Source: Prorocentrum cordatum (Eukaryota > Sar > Dinophyceae > Prorocentrales > Prorocentraceae). Taken from it: a stretch of DNA of 60,000 nucleotides. Below are positions 33,966 through 43,696 of this stretch, piece by piece. Numbering within the stretch: position 1 is the stretch's first letter; every line of letters starts with the position of its first letter. Position numbers and translations under genes: made by a program. Under the pieces are notes generated by a model. That model made no database searches, was not told the origin of the DNA, and was given only the letters and a program-made list of their open reading frames with translations. The stretch is from contig CAUYUJ010014595.1 of the NCBI GenBank assembly GCA_963575745.1, positions 250,095 through 310,094 on the forward strand, given 5' to 3'.

Positions 33966-34720
33966 AATTATATATATATATTCCTCTCCCTATATTTTTG
34001 TCAGCCGGGGCGGGGGGACCCCCCCCCCCCCTAAAACCGGACACCCAGGATCTGCAGTTTTGGGACCCTCCGGACGGGCCTCGAAGCGGCCCCCTGGGCC
34101 TCGCAGGGCGTTTTGCCAAGCCGTCGCAGCACACCCAGGGCGATCAGGGGGGTCACCAGAGACGCCCCAGAGACCCCCAAAACAGCACAAGAGCGCTCCA
34201 AGAAGCCGTCATACCCCGAAAGATCGCTCCAAGACGTACCAAGAGGCTTCCAAGAGCACCCCCAAGAAGGCAACAAGAGGGACAAATCATTGATTCAATG
34301 TAGGTTTTTGGTGCATTTGGGGTTCTCCTCTTTTCGGCTTCCCGACGCTCCAAGACGGCGGTTTCCTAGGCGTCCGAAGCCGCCTGGGAGGCTCCCAAAT
34401 CGCCCCACAACCATCCGAAAGGGCTACCAGGCAGTCCAAGAGAGCCCCAAAACGGCACAACAGGGGTCCAAAATGGCCCTAAGAGAGCACCATGGCGGCC
34501 CAAGATGGCCCCAAGACACCCTCCGAAGCATTCCAAATCGTGACTGGGGCGTTCAGGGAGACCGCGGTTAGAGGCAGGTTGGCCTTAGGAAGCCCCAGAG
34601 GCCACCAGAACACACCCGGGAGGCCTCCAGAAGGCTTTAAGAAAGCCTGAGAACTTTGGTGAGGCCCCCAGAGGCTCTCCAAGAAGGAGCCTCCGCAAAA
34701 AGAGCTGAGGAGGATGGGGA
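33966..34720 (+). repeat. TA microsatellite plus CCCAAGA phased repeat
   Basis: A TATATATA run at 33968-33982 and a G/C-rich header (CGGGGGGACCCCC) precede CAGAGACCCCCAAAACAGCA-type units to 34720. A different-looking core (TTTTTGGTGCATTTGGGG, then TTTTCGGCTTCCCGACG) lies at 34305-34345. Confidence 0.75.
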
Positions 34721-34923
34721 GAATGCCCAGGGTATGGCGAGAATGAGGAAAAATAATCATGGAGGAAGGACAACGAACAACATTATCATAACGGCGATGC
34801 CAGAAAAGGCAGCCAGGAGTTATCGCTAAATTGTCGGCTTGACCTTCCTGCCATTTCCGCGTGCATACCAAACTCCAAGGACCAAGGTGCATGGCGCGAA
34901 GCGCCACTGCAGTTTTGTGTGTG

Positions 34924-34924
<1 letters not shown>
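34721..34924. other. Short unassigned spacer
   Basis: Lower GC than its neighbours. No feature recognised. Confidence 0.4.
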
Positions 34925-34973
<49 letters not shown>

Positions 34974-35010
34974 CATACATACATACATACATACATACAT
35001 ACATACCGGG
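34925..35010. repeat. TA and CATA microsatellite
   Basis: TATATATA for about 40 bp, then ACATACATACAT for about 40 bp, immediately followed by the header of a CCCAAGA array. Confidence 0.95.
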
Positions 35011-35690
35011 GAACGGGACCTGGGGCCGCCAGATTGGTGCCTCGGACCCCCATGGGGGCCACGGGGCTCACTTTCCCTGTGTTTTTACATGGTTTCGGCG
35101 TTCCAGGGCCTCCGAGGGAGGCCGCCAGGGGCTCCGGGGCTCACTTTCCCTATGTTTTTACAAGGTTTCCGCGTCCTGGGCCTCGGAGGCCGCCGCCTCC
35201 GACCCCCCGTGGGAGGACGGGGCGGCCGGGGAAGTCCAAAATAGTCCAGGAGGGCCTCCAGAGGCTCCCAAGACGGCCCAAGCGGCCCCGAGTTGCCGAA
35301 AGACCGCTCCAGGACGCCCAAGATAGGCCCAACACGGCCCGAGAGGCCCCCCAAGGTACTCCACGACGCTTCAAGACGCTTCTCCAGAGCGCTTCAAGAG
35401 ACCGAAATCGTCAATTTTACTAAGGTTTTCGAACGATTTTGGCCTGCCTTTTCGGCCGTCCGACGTCCAAGACGGCTCAATAGGCCCCCAAGAGCGCCCA
35501 AGACGGCCCAAGAGGTCACCAAGACTGCCCCAGAGTCGCCCAAGACAGCCCAACAGAGCCCCAAGACGGCCCCAAGATGCGCCCAAGAGGGGGACCGGGG
35601 GACCACGACTCCAAAATTCGACCCTCCCGCTTGAAGAGTGCCCCAGGAGGCCCCAAGGAGCCCCCAAGTGTCAATGATAATGGATATGAG
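35011..35690 (+). repeat. CCCAAGA phased repeat with headers and core
   Basis: Two header copies share TTTTTACATGGTTTCGGCGT or its variant, then CCAGGGCCTCCGAGG-like sequence (35080-35125 and 35150-35195). They are followed by AAGACGGCCCAAGCGGCCCC units. A core at 35405-35465 contains TTTTCGAACGATTTTGGCCT and TTTCGGCCGTCCGACGTCC, then the array resumes. Confidence 0.85.
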
Positions 35691-36171
35691 CCACTTTTCC
35701 ACGAGCTGCAAGATCCGCTCGGTCGATCAAATATGAAACGGTGCGTCCAGCACCACACACACAGCTGATGAAATCAGGGAAACCCCAGTCTAGGACTGGA
35801 ACACGTCTGATAACTTGTTATCGCTGTCTGGCTCAAAAAGGGGATCCCCTGATATCGTTTGAGAAGCAAACGGCCATGGAAACACAACATGGCATGTTAT
35901 GTGTTATAAAACTCCTCAAGCCCTTGGAAAGGGCATTCAACTCCTGAGCTGCTTATCTACTGCGTTTCGGGCTGTCCCCAAAACTCTCATCTTCACACAG
36001 AATATAAACTTTGCAGCTTCAGAACCTGGAGATCAGCAGCCTGCATAAATAACCTTCTGCATAAAAGAGTTGTGCTCTGAAACATCTCTCAAAAGGCTCG
36101 GCTCAAACCAGCCGAACAGCAACCGTTCGCACATCAAACGTGAAACGAAACAAAACGAGTTTGAACGATCA
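35691..36171 (-). other. 3' flank of the minus-strand copia element, possible UTR/LTR remnant
   Basis: This stretch is clearly less GC-rich than its surroundings and follows the last ORF of the minus-strand element. It has small perfect hairpins: CCAGTC-TAG-GACTGG at 35785-35799 and GATAAC-TT-GTTATC at 35809-35822. I find no second copy in the window, so an LTR cannot be confirmed. Confidence 0.4.
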
Positions 36172-36612
36172 TCAACTTTCCATCAGGATCCTCCGGACCA
36201 GGTCTGCTTTGAGCCCCGACACTGGGAGGTTCATCTCACGCAGAATGCCTTGCAACGCATACACCGGCATAGCCTCGAGCTTCTTCTGTACGTCCGGTGT
36301 GTAAGGCATGTGAGTCATTCCTAGATCGTCCATCTTCTGTGCAGCACTGCTCGATGACAGTTTGAGTCCGTTGCTCGGTGGTCTTGCAACGATCTCCTTG
36401 GAGCTGGCTGAATGTGAAACTGCAACCGTTGTCGACACCGACTCCGGCTTGAATGTCTGAGAGGCAATGAACAGAAGTACACAAATCAAAGCCGTAAAAA
36501 TTGCACCGAATGAAACTCCTGCTGCAAATGTCCCAGCTGGGGACAGCAAAAACTGAGACCATTGATCAAACGGCTCGGCCAAAACATAAGTTGAAACTTG
36601 CTGGCCGATCAT
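36172..36612 (-). CDS. TM plus SAP-motif protein encoded downstream of RNase H
   Basis: 146 residues from ATG at 36612 to the stop at 36172. Residues about 28-53 form one hydrophobic segment (AGVSFGAIFTALICVLLFIA), a likely membrane span. Residues about 111-144 read PVYALQGILREMNLPVSGLK followed by ADLVRRIL. This fits the SAP motif, a helix-turn-helix of about 35 residues that binds DNA or chromatin in many nuclear proteins. The middle is Ser-rich. Its start codon overlaps the stop of the upstream frame as ATGA (36612-36609), which suggests coupled re-initiation or a ribosomal slip. Copia elements normally end with RNase H, so this is an added ORF. A role in envelope-like function, nuclear tethering or site choice is open. 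It could also be a captured host exon. Confidence 0.6.
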   Translation of the reverse strand: MIGQQVSTYVLAEPFDQWSQFLLSPAGTFAAGVSFGAIFTALICVLLFIASQTFKPESVSTTVAVSHSASSKEIVARPPSNGLKLSSSSAAQKMDDLGMTHMPYTPDVQKKLEAMPVYALQGILREMNLPVSGLKADLVRRILMES

Positions 36613-36975
36613 CGGTTAAGTTCAGTTGATGCTACTGCTGCTGCCACCTGTGGCAACGTTGTACCTGAAGAAAAACTGCTTGCCAAAATGCTGGAAAACA
36701 GAGCTGCACGCATGAATCGAGAAGTCCTGGTCGTCATAGATGTGCTCACTTCCGCCTGATAAACCATCTCATGCACATCGATCCTCGATATATCGTCATC
36801 TGCACTGTAGTCCTTCGGCTTGGCATAGTTGGCATTCAGGTAATCGGCGTCCTTCTGCAACTCAACTCGCTGAGCACGCTGAATCTCGTCCCAGGGGTCG
36901 GTCAGCTTCCGCTTCCTGAGTGAGGGCGCTCGGGGATCTGGTCCGAAAGTCCATAGATTCTTGTGAAAAAACTCG
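36609..36975 (-). pseudogene. C-terminal extension after RNase H
   Basis: In the frame one step from RNase H, the minus strand reads IEFFHKNLWTFGPDPRAPSL, then KLTDPWDEIQRAQRVELQKD, and ends in a hydrophobic stretch, MRAALFSSILASSFSSGTTL, before TGA at 36611-36609. The T run at about 36969-36974 is a likely point for the frame change from RNase H. The tail has not been assigned to any family. Its final hydrophobic segment could be a membrane anchor. Confidence 0.45.
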
Positions 36976-38568
36976 ATCTTGGGATGGGGTGTCCATCTTC
37001 TTGGTAAGGCCGTCGGCCAGCTGCTGCTCAGATCGTACCCATTTGATGCCTCCATGCTGGCACTCCTGCCTGATGATGGCTGCTTCCAGGGAAAGCCTCC
37101 GATCTGATAGGTGAACACGCTCTTTGACCACACAATCCCACAGAGAACGACAATCTGTGACCAAAACACCCTTCCACTCTTCTGCTGCCTGACGGTACTC
37201 ATGGCCCAACTTATTGGCTGAAAAGATATCGGCACATACGGCACGTGTCCAGAATGTGACGTCTTGAGCTTCGGAACAATTGTAGGCCTCCGCCGATAGT
37301 GTACTGCGTACTGCACGACCAATCCGTCCACTTGACCAGGCCAGTAGCATGCATGGGTAGAGCTTGTTGTGGTCGTCCATCATAGCACCATCTCCCACCA
37401 TGATATAAAACCCACGCTGGCTTTTGTGGTTCGGCATGTTGTCGAAAGGCGCGCCATGCGATGCAATGATGACCGATTTCTCGAAATCAAAGCCACCACG
37501 AAATATCATCTGCATCTTCCCCTCGCGCCGGATAGAGCGTACAAGACTGTTCATGTCTTTCATGTCCTGTACCGTCGGCTTCGTCATCTGGCCTGCCAGC
37601 CTTGATGCCTCGAAACTGTATTTGTGGAGCAGCAGCCTCACTACCCACTGAACCTGTCCGTTCATGCCACGTAGTGCTCGATGTTCGGCTGCTGTGAGTA
37701 GCTCCTTGTCCTGCTTGGCCCTCTCACGGGGCATGCGGTCGCCGGTCATCCCGTCAATGTAGTTGTCCATGTCGATCGTGATGACATAGTCCTTATCCTG
37801 CTTGAAGCGTCGGCCTGTAAAGGTAGCACCTTCGGGTGAGCCTTGGAGATCGTGCCAGTCACCGAACTCGACCTGCTCCTTCAGCTTCTGGATGATCTGC
37901 TCGCAGAACTCGCGGTTCTTTGCCATGTCGAAAGCCATGAGCATGTCGTCCACGTGTAAGCATAAGAGTCCCACCAGCTCCCCATTGTGCATAAGCTTGA
38001 AGGCAGCAGTCTCGAATTGCAGCTGCTCGAAACCGACCTGCTTAAGGATCTGGACAATCCGCTTGTACCAAGCCCTCGCCGCGTCTTTGGTGCCATAGAT
38101 GCTCTTGTTGAGCTTGAGCAAGCTCCCTTCTTCCAGTCCAGGAATGGTCATCCCCGGCATGTTCTTGGGCATCTTGAAGTACAGCTCCCTCTCGATCTTG
38201 ACGCCCTGCAGGAAAGTTCCAGTGGCGTCTCCGGTGAGGCACGAGAGCCGCTTGCACGCCGCAGTGCTACACAAGAGGTTCTGCATGAAAGGCGAGCATG
38301 TCGGTGAATCTCGTCGTAGCTTCTCATCGTACTTCTCCTGGAAGCCTTTGCCCACGATGCGACACTTGGGCTGGGAGTTGGCATCGTTGTCGCTGCCTTT
38401 GTTTGTCCAAACTGCGCGGCTCTCGATCTGCAGCGACTTGTCAATGTTCTTGGCCATCGTAGGGGGGCGATGACCGTAACTGCGTCGTACTTGGCCCAGG
38501 TACTCCACTCCTTGATGGGCGCGTTGAGGCACTTCTCGGTGCGCTCCCTGCTGTACTGATCGTTGCAT
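36862..38568 (-). CDS. copia reverse transcriptase and RNase H, intact frame
   Basis: 568 codons without a stop. Credible protein starts at about 38460 (MAKNIDKSLQIESRAVWTNK). The 36 codons before it look out of frame. RT features are PKCRIVGKGFQEKY, motif A SCLTGDATGTFLQG, KLNKSIYGTKDAARAWYK, motif C CLHVDDMLMAF (plus-strand 37927-37960) and EFGDWHDL. RNase H follows with SQRGFYIMVGDG, AWSSGRIGRAVRSTLSAEAY, LVTDCRSLWDCV and SEQQLADGLTKK. This gives cDNA synthesis and RNA removal. An intact frame of this length in an otherwise broken element suggests either recent loss of activity or indel errors confined to homopolymers elsewhere, such as the G run at 38461-38466. Confidence 0.85.
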   Translation of the reverse strand: MQRSVQQGAHREVPQRAHQGVEYLGQVRRSYGHRPPTMAKNIDKSLQIESRAVWTNKGSDNDANSQPKCRIVGKGFQEKYDEKLRRDSPTCSPFMQNLLCSTAACKRLSCLTGDATGTFLQGVKIERELYFKMPKNMPGMTIPGLEEGSLLKLNKSIYGTKDAARAWYKRIVQILKQVGFEQLQFETAAFKLMHNGELVGLLCLHVDDMLMAFDMAKNREFCEQIIQKLKEQVEFGDWHDLQGSPEGATFTGRRFKQDKDYVITIDMDNYIDGMTGDRMPRERAKQDKELLTAAEHRALRGMNGQVQWVVRLLLHKYSFEASRLAGQMTKPTVQDMKDMNSLVRSIRREGKMQMIFRGGFDFEKSVIIASHGAPFDNMPNHKSQRGFYIMVGDGAMMDDHNKLYPCMLLAWSSGRIGRAVRSTLSAEAYNCSEAQDVTFWTRAVCADIFSANKLGHEYRQAAEEWKGVLVTDCRSLWDCVVKERVHLSDRRLSLEAAIIRQECQHGGIKWVRSEQQLADGLTKKMDTPSQDRVFSQESMDFRTRSPSALTQEAEADRPLGRDSACSAS

Positions 38569-39238
38569 CTCAACACCTCCTTGATGTCCATCTCGCCTTT
38601 GGTAGCACGATCGGCTCGTTCAGCTGCGAACGACTCGCGCATCACCTGTTTGGTCGAATATGCGGTACGTACTCTCTTGTCGTTTGCTGTCGTCAGCGTG
38701 TTGAGGCCGATGTGTGATCGACTCTGGTAGATGGTGTGAGATGCCGGCGTCTTCCTCTTAACCTCTCGCCTTGTTCGCGATTGGCGTGCTGTCGTGCTCG
38801 CTGTCGCTGGCGGGCACTATCTGCATCAGGGTCCGCCGAGGTGGTAGGCGGTGCGCTGCTCGTCCCCGGAGTAGCCGTCCGTGCTGGAGCCAGGTTGTCC
38901 AGTCCATAGGACTGAGGAGTCCCTTGAGGTTCAGTACCCTCAGGAACACCTCCAGGGGCTTGGCCTTCCGAAGGGTCCTGCGCTGTCCGATAAGTGTACT
39001 CTACCACGACGTCGGTCATGTCCATATCTCGCACCAGAGGAACGTCGAAAGGCACATCCAGGCTGTTGCGCGCCAGGTCCTCCACCATCACCTTGGCGTT
39101 GTAGTCAAGGATACGTCGCCGTAGTTGCCGATCTCGGGGTATAACCTCTCCCTCATGTAGTGGTGTCATCGTGCATCGTGCAATCCTGGCTGCAAGGATG
39201 GCGCCGTAGGGTCCACGAGGCTGTGAGCCAATGAGCAT
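38461..39238 (-). pseudogene. Integrase-RT linker and RT N-terminus
   Basis: 39238-38700 reads MLIGSQPRGPYGAILAARIA and RILDYNAKVMVEDLARNSLD, then a Pro/Thr/Ala-rich low-complexity part. A shift near 38700 leads to KQVMRESFAAERADRATKGE and APIKEWSTWAKYDAVTVIAP, the usual segment just upstream of copia RT. The frame then shifts into the intact RT frame. Confidence 0.6.
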
Positions 39239-40779
39239 GGCCCACGACTCTGGGATATCCCACGAACCTTCTGGCCACTCTGCTTCAACTCGCCTTCGCT
39301 GTGCAGGAGGTTGTCGCGATCTTGAACTTCCTCCATGTTTTGTCCCTGCGGTGCTGGAGGTGGTACAGGATCTGGTGGCTGATCAGGCGGTGGTCGCGGT
39401 TGGATCCCAGGTTGTAGAGGCTGTCGTGGTTCAGTGAACGTGGTATTGCGCAAATCCACGAAGCCGCGCTGCCCATGCGGAACTCCTCGCCATTCACGCT
39501 GATCTCCAGGAATGCGATCCTCGATCTCATTGAGCGTCGACCTCCGGAGGATATTTGGTCCAGCCAGAATAGGCATGCCGTTGTGGATAAGCCAGTGGCC
39601 GAACTGGCCCCTCCCAATCACGCGCGCTGGCCCTTGCCATTTACGATGTAGATCGCGTTTTCCTCCACCTGTACGCCAGTAGTGAACCCATTCGCCGCGC
39701 TCGAAAGGTCCAGGCGGAGGTCGCGTCTTTGATAGCGCCGCTCGTCGTTGGGCTGAGCTGTTGGCCGCTTGGTGAAAAGCGACCTCACATGCTTCTTGAA
39801 GCCGTAGGCGATGTCGGCGATGCCGCATGAGAGATCCATGTGCAGCTTAACCTGCAACAACAGGATCAGTATTAATATATCCAAGAGATGCCGGTAGTGA
39901 TGGGTTCTCTCCAAGGACCCACTGCGCTGGGGAAAAGCCTTTGTTGTTCGATGGGCGGTCCATGGTCTGAGCAATCTGGTAACCGGCGGCCTTGGCGCTC
40001 TCGTCATCCTTCACCTCGAGCTCGCGAAAAACCTTGGCGGCCATCTCCTTGAAGAACCGAATCTTCCGTTCCACCTTTCCATGTTGATGATGTTCTTCTG
40101 GGGCAATTGGGGCGCGTGGAACTCCGAGATCTTCGCAAAGAGCTTCGAACTCCAGACGAAAGGCCGCATCTTTGTCAATCTGAAACCGCTGCGGGGTCAA
40201 TAGTGTCCGCTGCCAGCCCTCCACGAAAGCCGTCTTGGCGTGGCTTGAACTGGGACTTGGCTTGCGGTTGCCACCGCTGATCATCCATTGTATGGCGGTG
40301 TAGTCGGTGGCCAGGTCCAGCATTAGCAGGTAGGCGTGCACGTTGCCGTTCAGGTCAGGCGCGTAGGCGATGTCCATACCAAGACATTGGTTGAACTTGG
40401 TCCACTTCGGTAGGCTTGCGATAGGATGCGCTGGCGGTCGCTGCTGAGAGTCGCACAGCTCACACTTGAATAGCTTTGCCGCTGAAGCCGCCGCCGGTGA
40501 TCCACCACCTGCTTGAATATGTCGTGCCAAGTCTTCGCCTCGAAGTGCGTGTGCAAACTGAACGTGTAGCTTCTTGATGGCCGCCTTGAGTGCTGCTGGT
40601 ACTTGCTGCCATTGTTGATAGGTCTCCGCGTCTGAGCCCATGATAAGGCCTGAGCTTGACGTGAAGCCTGTAGCGGGGCATTCGTCAGTGGCGTCGGGAA
40701 CTCCCAAGATGGTCTTTCCACCCAGAAGCTTCTCCAACTCGTATTGTTGCTTCGTGCCCTCGAGGGTCCTTTCTGCCAT
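39166..40779 (-). pseudogene. copia integrase split by a 54 bp insertion
   Basis: The N-terminal module has HVQFAHALRG and LFKCELCDSQQ (HHCC-like). The core has LGMDIAYAPDLNG (first Asp), FQIDKDAAF (second Asp) and HHQHGKVERKIRFF (Glu). The DD-E spacing is about 34. WVLGENPSLPAS then hits an insertion at plus-strand 39830-39889 that adds a stop. Beyond it the same frame continues LRLQEACEVAFHQAANSS, GEWVHYWR and GRGQFGHWLIHNG, a C-terminal domain. The insertion is a multiple of three, so only the stop it carries breaks the protein. Confidence 0.8.
39830..39889 (-). other. 54 bp insertion flanked by ATCTCT in the integrase
   Basis: On the minus strand ATCTCT occurs at 39889-39884 and again at 39835-39830, exactly 54 bp apart. 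Dropping one period joins LPAS to LMRHRRHRLRLQEACEV in a single frame. The inserted piece contains TATTAATACTGAT, then CCTGTTGTTGCAG, which resembles a branch site plus 3' splice site. However, the repeat boundaries do not give GT...AG. Confidence 0.65.
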
Positions 40780-40824
40780 GTCCGGGGCCCAGGCAGCAAA
40801 ATCACTGGACTTGCCGCCTCGGCC

Positions 40825-41345
40825 TTAAACTTCGCCATGTCCGTGATCTCCTGCACACCGAACTTCCAATGCATATGCCAATGCCACTGCTGTCGTCGCA
40901 AACCTCGTTGGCTTCTGAAGCAGCTCTCCACGATCGTCTCGTAGGTCGAAGACACATTGGTCACATCGAACCCAGATCAGCTCCAGTGGGAGCTCGTCCT
41001 TGATGATGTTCCACATCTGTGAACACCAAGGGTTCTCCAGCAAAACATGTCTGCCATGTGTCAGTCGATGCTTGACGATCTGCAAAGCAAATCGTACATG
41101 TGCAAGTGCCTTCGCGCGGCGCCTGCGCCGCTCCATCTCCGAGTAGAACTTGTTGATGGGCGAGAGGCCGTCACACGGAATATTTCGCGATCGTGAGGTG
41201 CGGATCCTCATCCTCGATCTCCCGCATCGTAGTTGCCTGAACACTTTGCAGTAGCAAGTCGTCGCCAGTGGTGCGTAAGTCCTTGCATTGGCCAGTGTTG
41301 AGTCCACAGCTGCCTGCGAACTTCGTGGCCTTGCACTATCCGCCG
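40825..41345 (-). pseudogene. Methyltransferase-like domain inside the minus-strand copia Pol
   Basis: The minus strand reads VVKEIYGG just before 41336, a motif I-like start in a neighbouring frame. It then gives PCDGLSPINKFYSEM (PC in a motif IV-like place), RHVLLENPWCSQMW (EN of a motif VI-like strand), WVRCDQCVFDL, LLQKPTRF and RCAGDHGHGE. The order and the DQC...KPT...RC...H.H tail match the domains at 0-0.4 kb and 26.5-27.1 kb. It is in the integrase frame, separated only by a stop at 40825-40827. This is consistent with a C5-methyltransferase-related fold. Catalytic competence is not shown. Confidence 0.55.
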
Positions 41346-41539
41346 TATATCTCCTTCACTACCGTCCCAGGAACAAACAGGCGATGTTGATCTTTGCGTA
41401 GTACATTCCAGGTCGCCCGCTGTTCCAATGCGTTGTCCGCGATCCAGACGTCCACCTGCTTCCTCCGGGACTTGGTCATGATGTCGGTGTCGTTCGCCGC
41501 GGTCGTGATCTTCTCGATGGCCGCCGTCATATGCAACGA

Positions 41540-42140
41540 CTCGTCCTCCTTCTCGGCCGTCCATGCATCCAGCGCCTTTTGTGCTGATCGTCGGTGCCTC
41601 GAGCTGCGTCGGCTCCTTTGGAAAGTTGGCGACGTTGATCATCAGGTGGTTCTTCCGCGAGCGCGTGATCTTCACGGGCTGCTCGGATATCTTCTTGAAT
41701 ATCACCTGGTTGCTCTTGACCTTGATGACTGCATCTAGGGCGTCCATCTGGTCCAAGCTCATGAGCATAGGAGCATCTGAGTCTGGTAGCCTCTCGAAGT
41801 TGAGCGTGCAGTCCCGTCCTTGGATGCCGCTTGGCACTGCTTGAGTTCTCTCGGCCTTGATGGGGGCCGAAGTGCTGATACCCTTGAAGATGGTCTGAGT
41901 CGGCGTCAGTATGTCCGCCAGCTCGAACTTCTCAAGATGGCTGTCGATCGCTCGATCTCCGCCGCATGGTGCCAAGGCTGCCGTGTCTAGGACAATGTAC
42001 CCGGGAGGTACCACTTGGTCTGCTGCCATCGTGTCGATCATCTCGTCGTTGACCTGAGTGATCGGGTTGATCGCCTCGTCGATGTGGATGTGCGTCGGCT
42101 CGATCATATAGACCTCGGTGGGCCTGGTGACTCCTGTCGC
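41540..42140 (-). pseudogene. Retropepsin-like protease of the minus-strand element
   Basis: GYIVLDTAALAPCGGDRAID at about 42003-41942 gives the DTA active site. Later segments IKAERTQAVPSGIQGRDCTL, LPDSDAPMLMSLDQMDAL and HLMINVANFPKEP follow the usual order of a copia-type aspartic protease. The frame is one step from the gag knuckle frame. Confidence 0.6.
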
Positions 42141-42890
42141 AGCATAGCCGCTGCCAGACCGGTGCGTGCCAGAAAACCTCCAGCGCGTCCGCCACCTTTG
42201 CCTCGTCCTCGAGCCTTGCCTCCGGTGGTGGACTTCTTGGTCTTGCTGCACTCCGGGTCTCCAGCCCAATGTCCAGCCTCGCCGCACGCTCCACATTTGC
42301 TTACTTTCTGGAAGGCCCCCAGCTTGTCCTGGAGATCCTTCGATCCGAAGCTGATCTTCCCGTCGAACTCGATGTATGTTTTGCCCTGCCGAAATCCACG
42401 ATTCGTCTTGCCGTCCTTCATGAACTGGCGCTGCCGAGTATAGTTTGAGCCCGTTGAGCCTGAACTGCCCTTACCGCGTCCGCGGCTTTTGGCCGCGACA
42501 GCTCCACCAAACCGTTGAGCCTCAAACGCGAACACTTGTACCCCCTCTTCGCTGAGGTCGTTGACGTCCACGATGGCCATGGCCCGTTCGAGCTCTTCCA
42601 CTTCGGCGGACAAAGCCTCCATCTCTTCCCCGTCCTTGTCTCCACCACTGTTTTCTCCATCCCCCGGTTCGTCCTCGTTCCCGTCTTCCTCGTCGGGGTC
42701 CGGTGTAAAGGCTGAGTTCCACCTGAACTTGCGTCCTCCGTGTTGTCGTCCACCTGGCTGTCGCCGCTGAGCGTCGGTGCCGTCGAGTTGTATCTCCAAT
42801 ACCTCGCACATCGCATCCCAATCGTACTTGTCTGTGCCTGGCCCAGAAATGTTTTGCACTGCGCCTCCGTGATGCCACACATGTCTATAA
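42104..42890 (-). pseudogene. gag: gag C-terminal part with zinc knuckle
   Basis: From about 42890 the minus strand reads DKYDWDAMCEVLEIQLDG, an Asp/Glu-rich region, EVEELERAMAIVDVNDLSEE, and then CGACGEAGHWAGDPEC (plus-strand about 42249-42300), spacing CX2CX4HX5C. The capsid part is missing, because upstream sequence is a TA microsatellite and GCATGTGC repeats. The element is therefore truncated at its 5' end. Confidence 0.7.
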
Positions 42891-42892
42891 TA

Positions 42893-43330
42893 TGTATATA
42901 TATATATATACACATACACCGCACTCACATCTATACCCCTGGGTGGGTGTATGTGCGGCCGTTTTTGCGCTGTCATGTGCGCGCATGTGCGCGGCATGTG
43001 CCAGTCATGTGCCAGGCCTGTGCGGTCCTTCTTGGATGGACTTCCTACTGTGCACGTCGTGCGCGGGCATGTGCGGGGGCATGTGCGCTGTGTTTTGATG
43101 TATCCATCATACGCACATGCACGCACAGTCCGACGCACATGCGCGCACATGCCTGCACATGCGGGAAGTGTTCGAGAATCGCAGATCTGTCATCGGCACA
43201 TGCACGCACATGCCTGTGCAACCTCTCTTCGGGAGGCCGCGCGGGCCCGCACATGCACGCACATGCGGTGAAGCGCGCGGGCGCACATGCGTGCACATCC
43301 CAATGCACATGCACGCTCATGCCCTAGGAG
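42893..43330. repeat. TA microsatellite and GCGCATGTGC repeat
   Basis: 42895-42915 is TATATATA, ending in CACATACACC. From 42965 to 43325 words such as GCGCGCATGTGCGC and GCACATGCACGCACATGC dominate. Long stretches alternate purine and pyrimidine. Confidence 0.85.
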
Positions 43331-43696
43331 CTGTCTGGGACCCCTGTGCCTCCAATGCCTCCTGGCCTTCGCAGGGCTAACCTGGGGCGTGCCAGGGCTT
43401 CCTGAAAGAGTTTGTTGTGCGTTTAGACTCGCCCGCTGCTGGCGGGGGCGGTTCTTCGCCCGGTTCGTGAGCTGGCGGTGGCGCGCCCGCCTAATAAAAT
43501 ACTCTCCCGCGCGCCTTCTCAGCTCGGCCGGAGAAGCAGGGATGGGGGGGGGGAGGTGGAAGGGGGGGGGGAGGAGGGGGGGGCGGAGGAGGCGGGCGCC
43601 CCCGGCTCGGCCGGCCCGCCTGCCTGTTCGGCTCGGCCAGAGGAGAAGGAGGAGGAGGAGGAGGAGGAGGAGGAGGAAGAGGAGGAGGAGGAGGAG
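43331..43696. other. Unassigned GC-rich DNA ending in a GGA tract
   Basis: No gene recognised. 43640-43696 is GGAGGAGGA. Confidence 0.5.

Larger units (their letters stand above)
36172..42890 (-). mobile_element. Second Ty1/copia-type element, minus strand, 5'-truncated
   Basis: Read on the minus strand the order is gag knuckle, protease, methyltransferase-like domain, integrase, linker, RT, RNase H, C-terminal extension, TM+SAP ORF. The protein sequences differ strongly from the 22.5 kb element, so this is another lineage. No LTR pair is visible. The 5' end stops near a TA microsatellite at 42893. Frameshifts lie near 42200, 41500, 41330, 39240, 38700 and 38460, but the RT-RNase H frame is intact over more than 500 codons. 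Confidence 0.85.

Noticed and set aside
35691-36171. LTR of the minus-strand copia element
   Set aside because: No second copy is in the window, and neither a TG...CA pair nor a target duplication could be shown.
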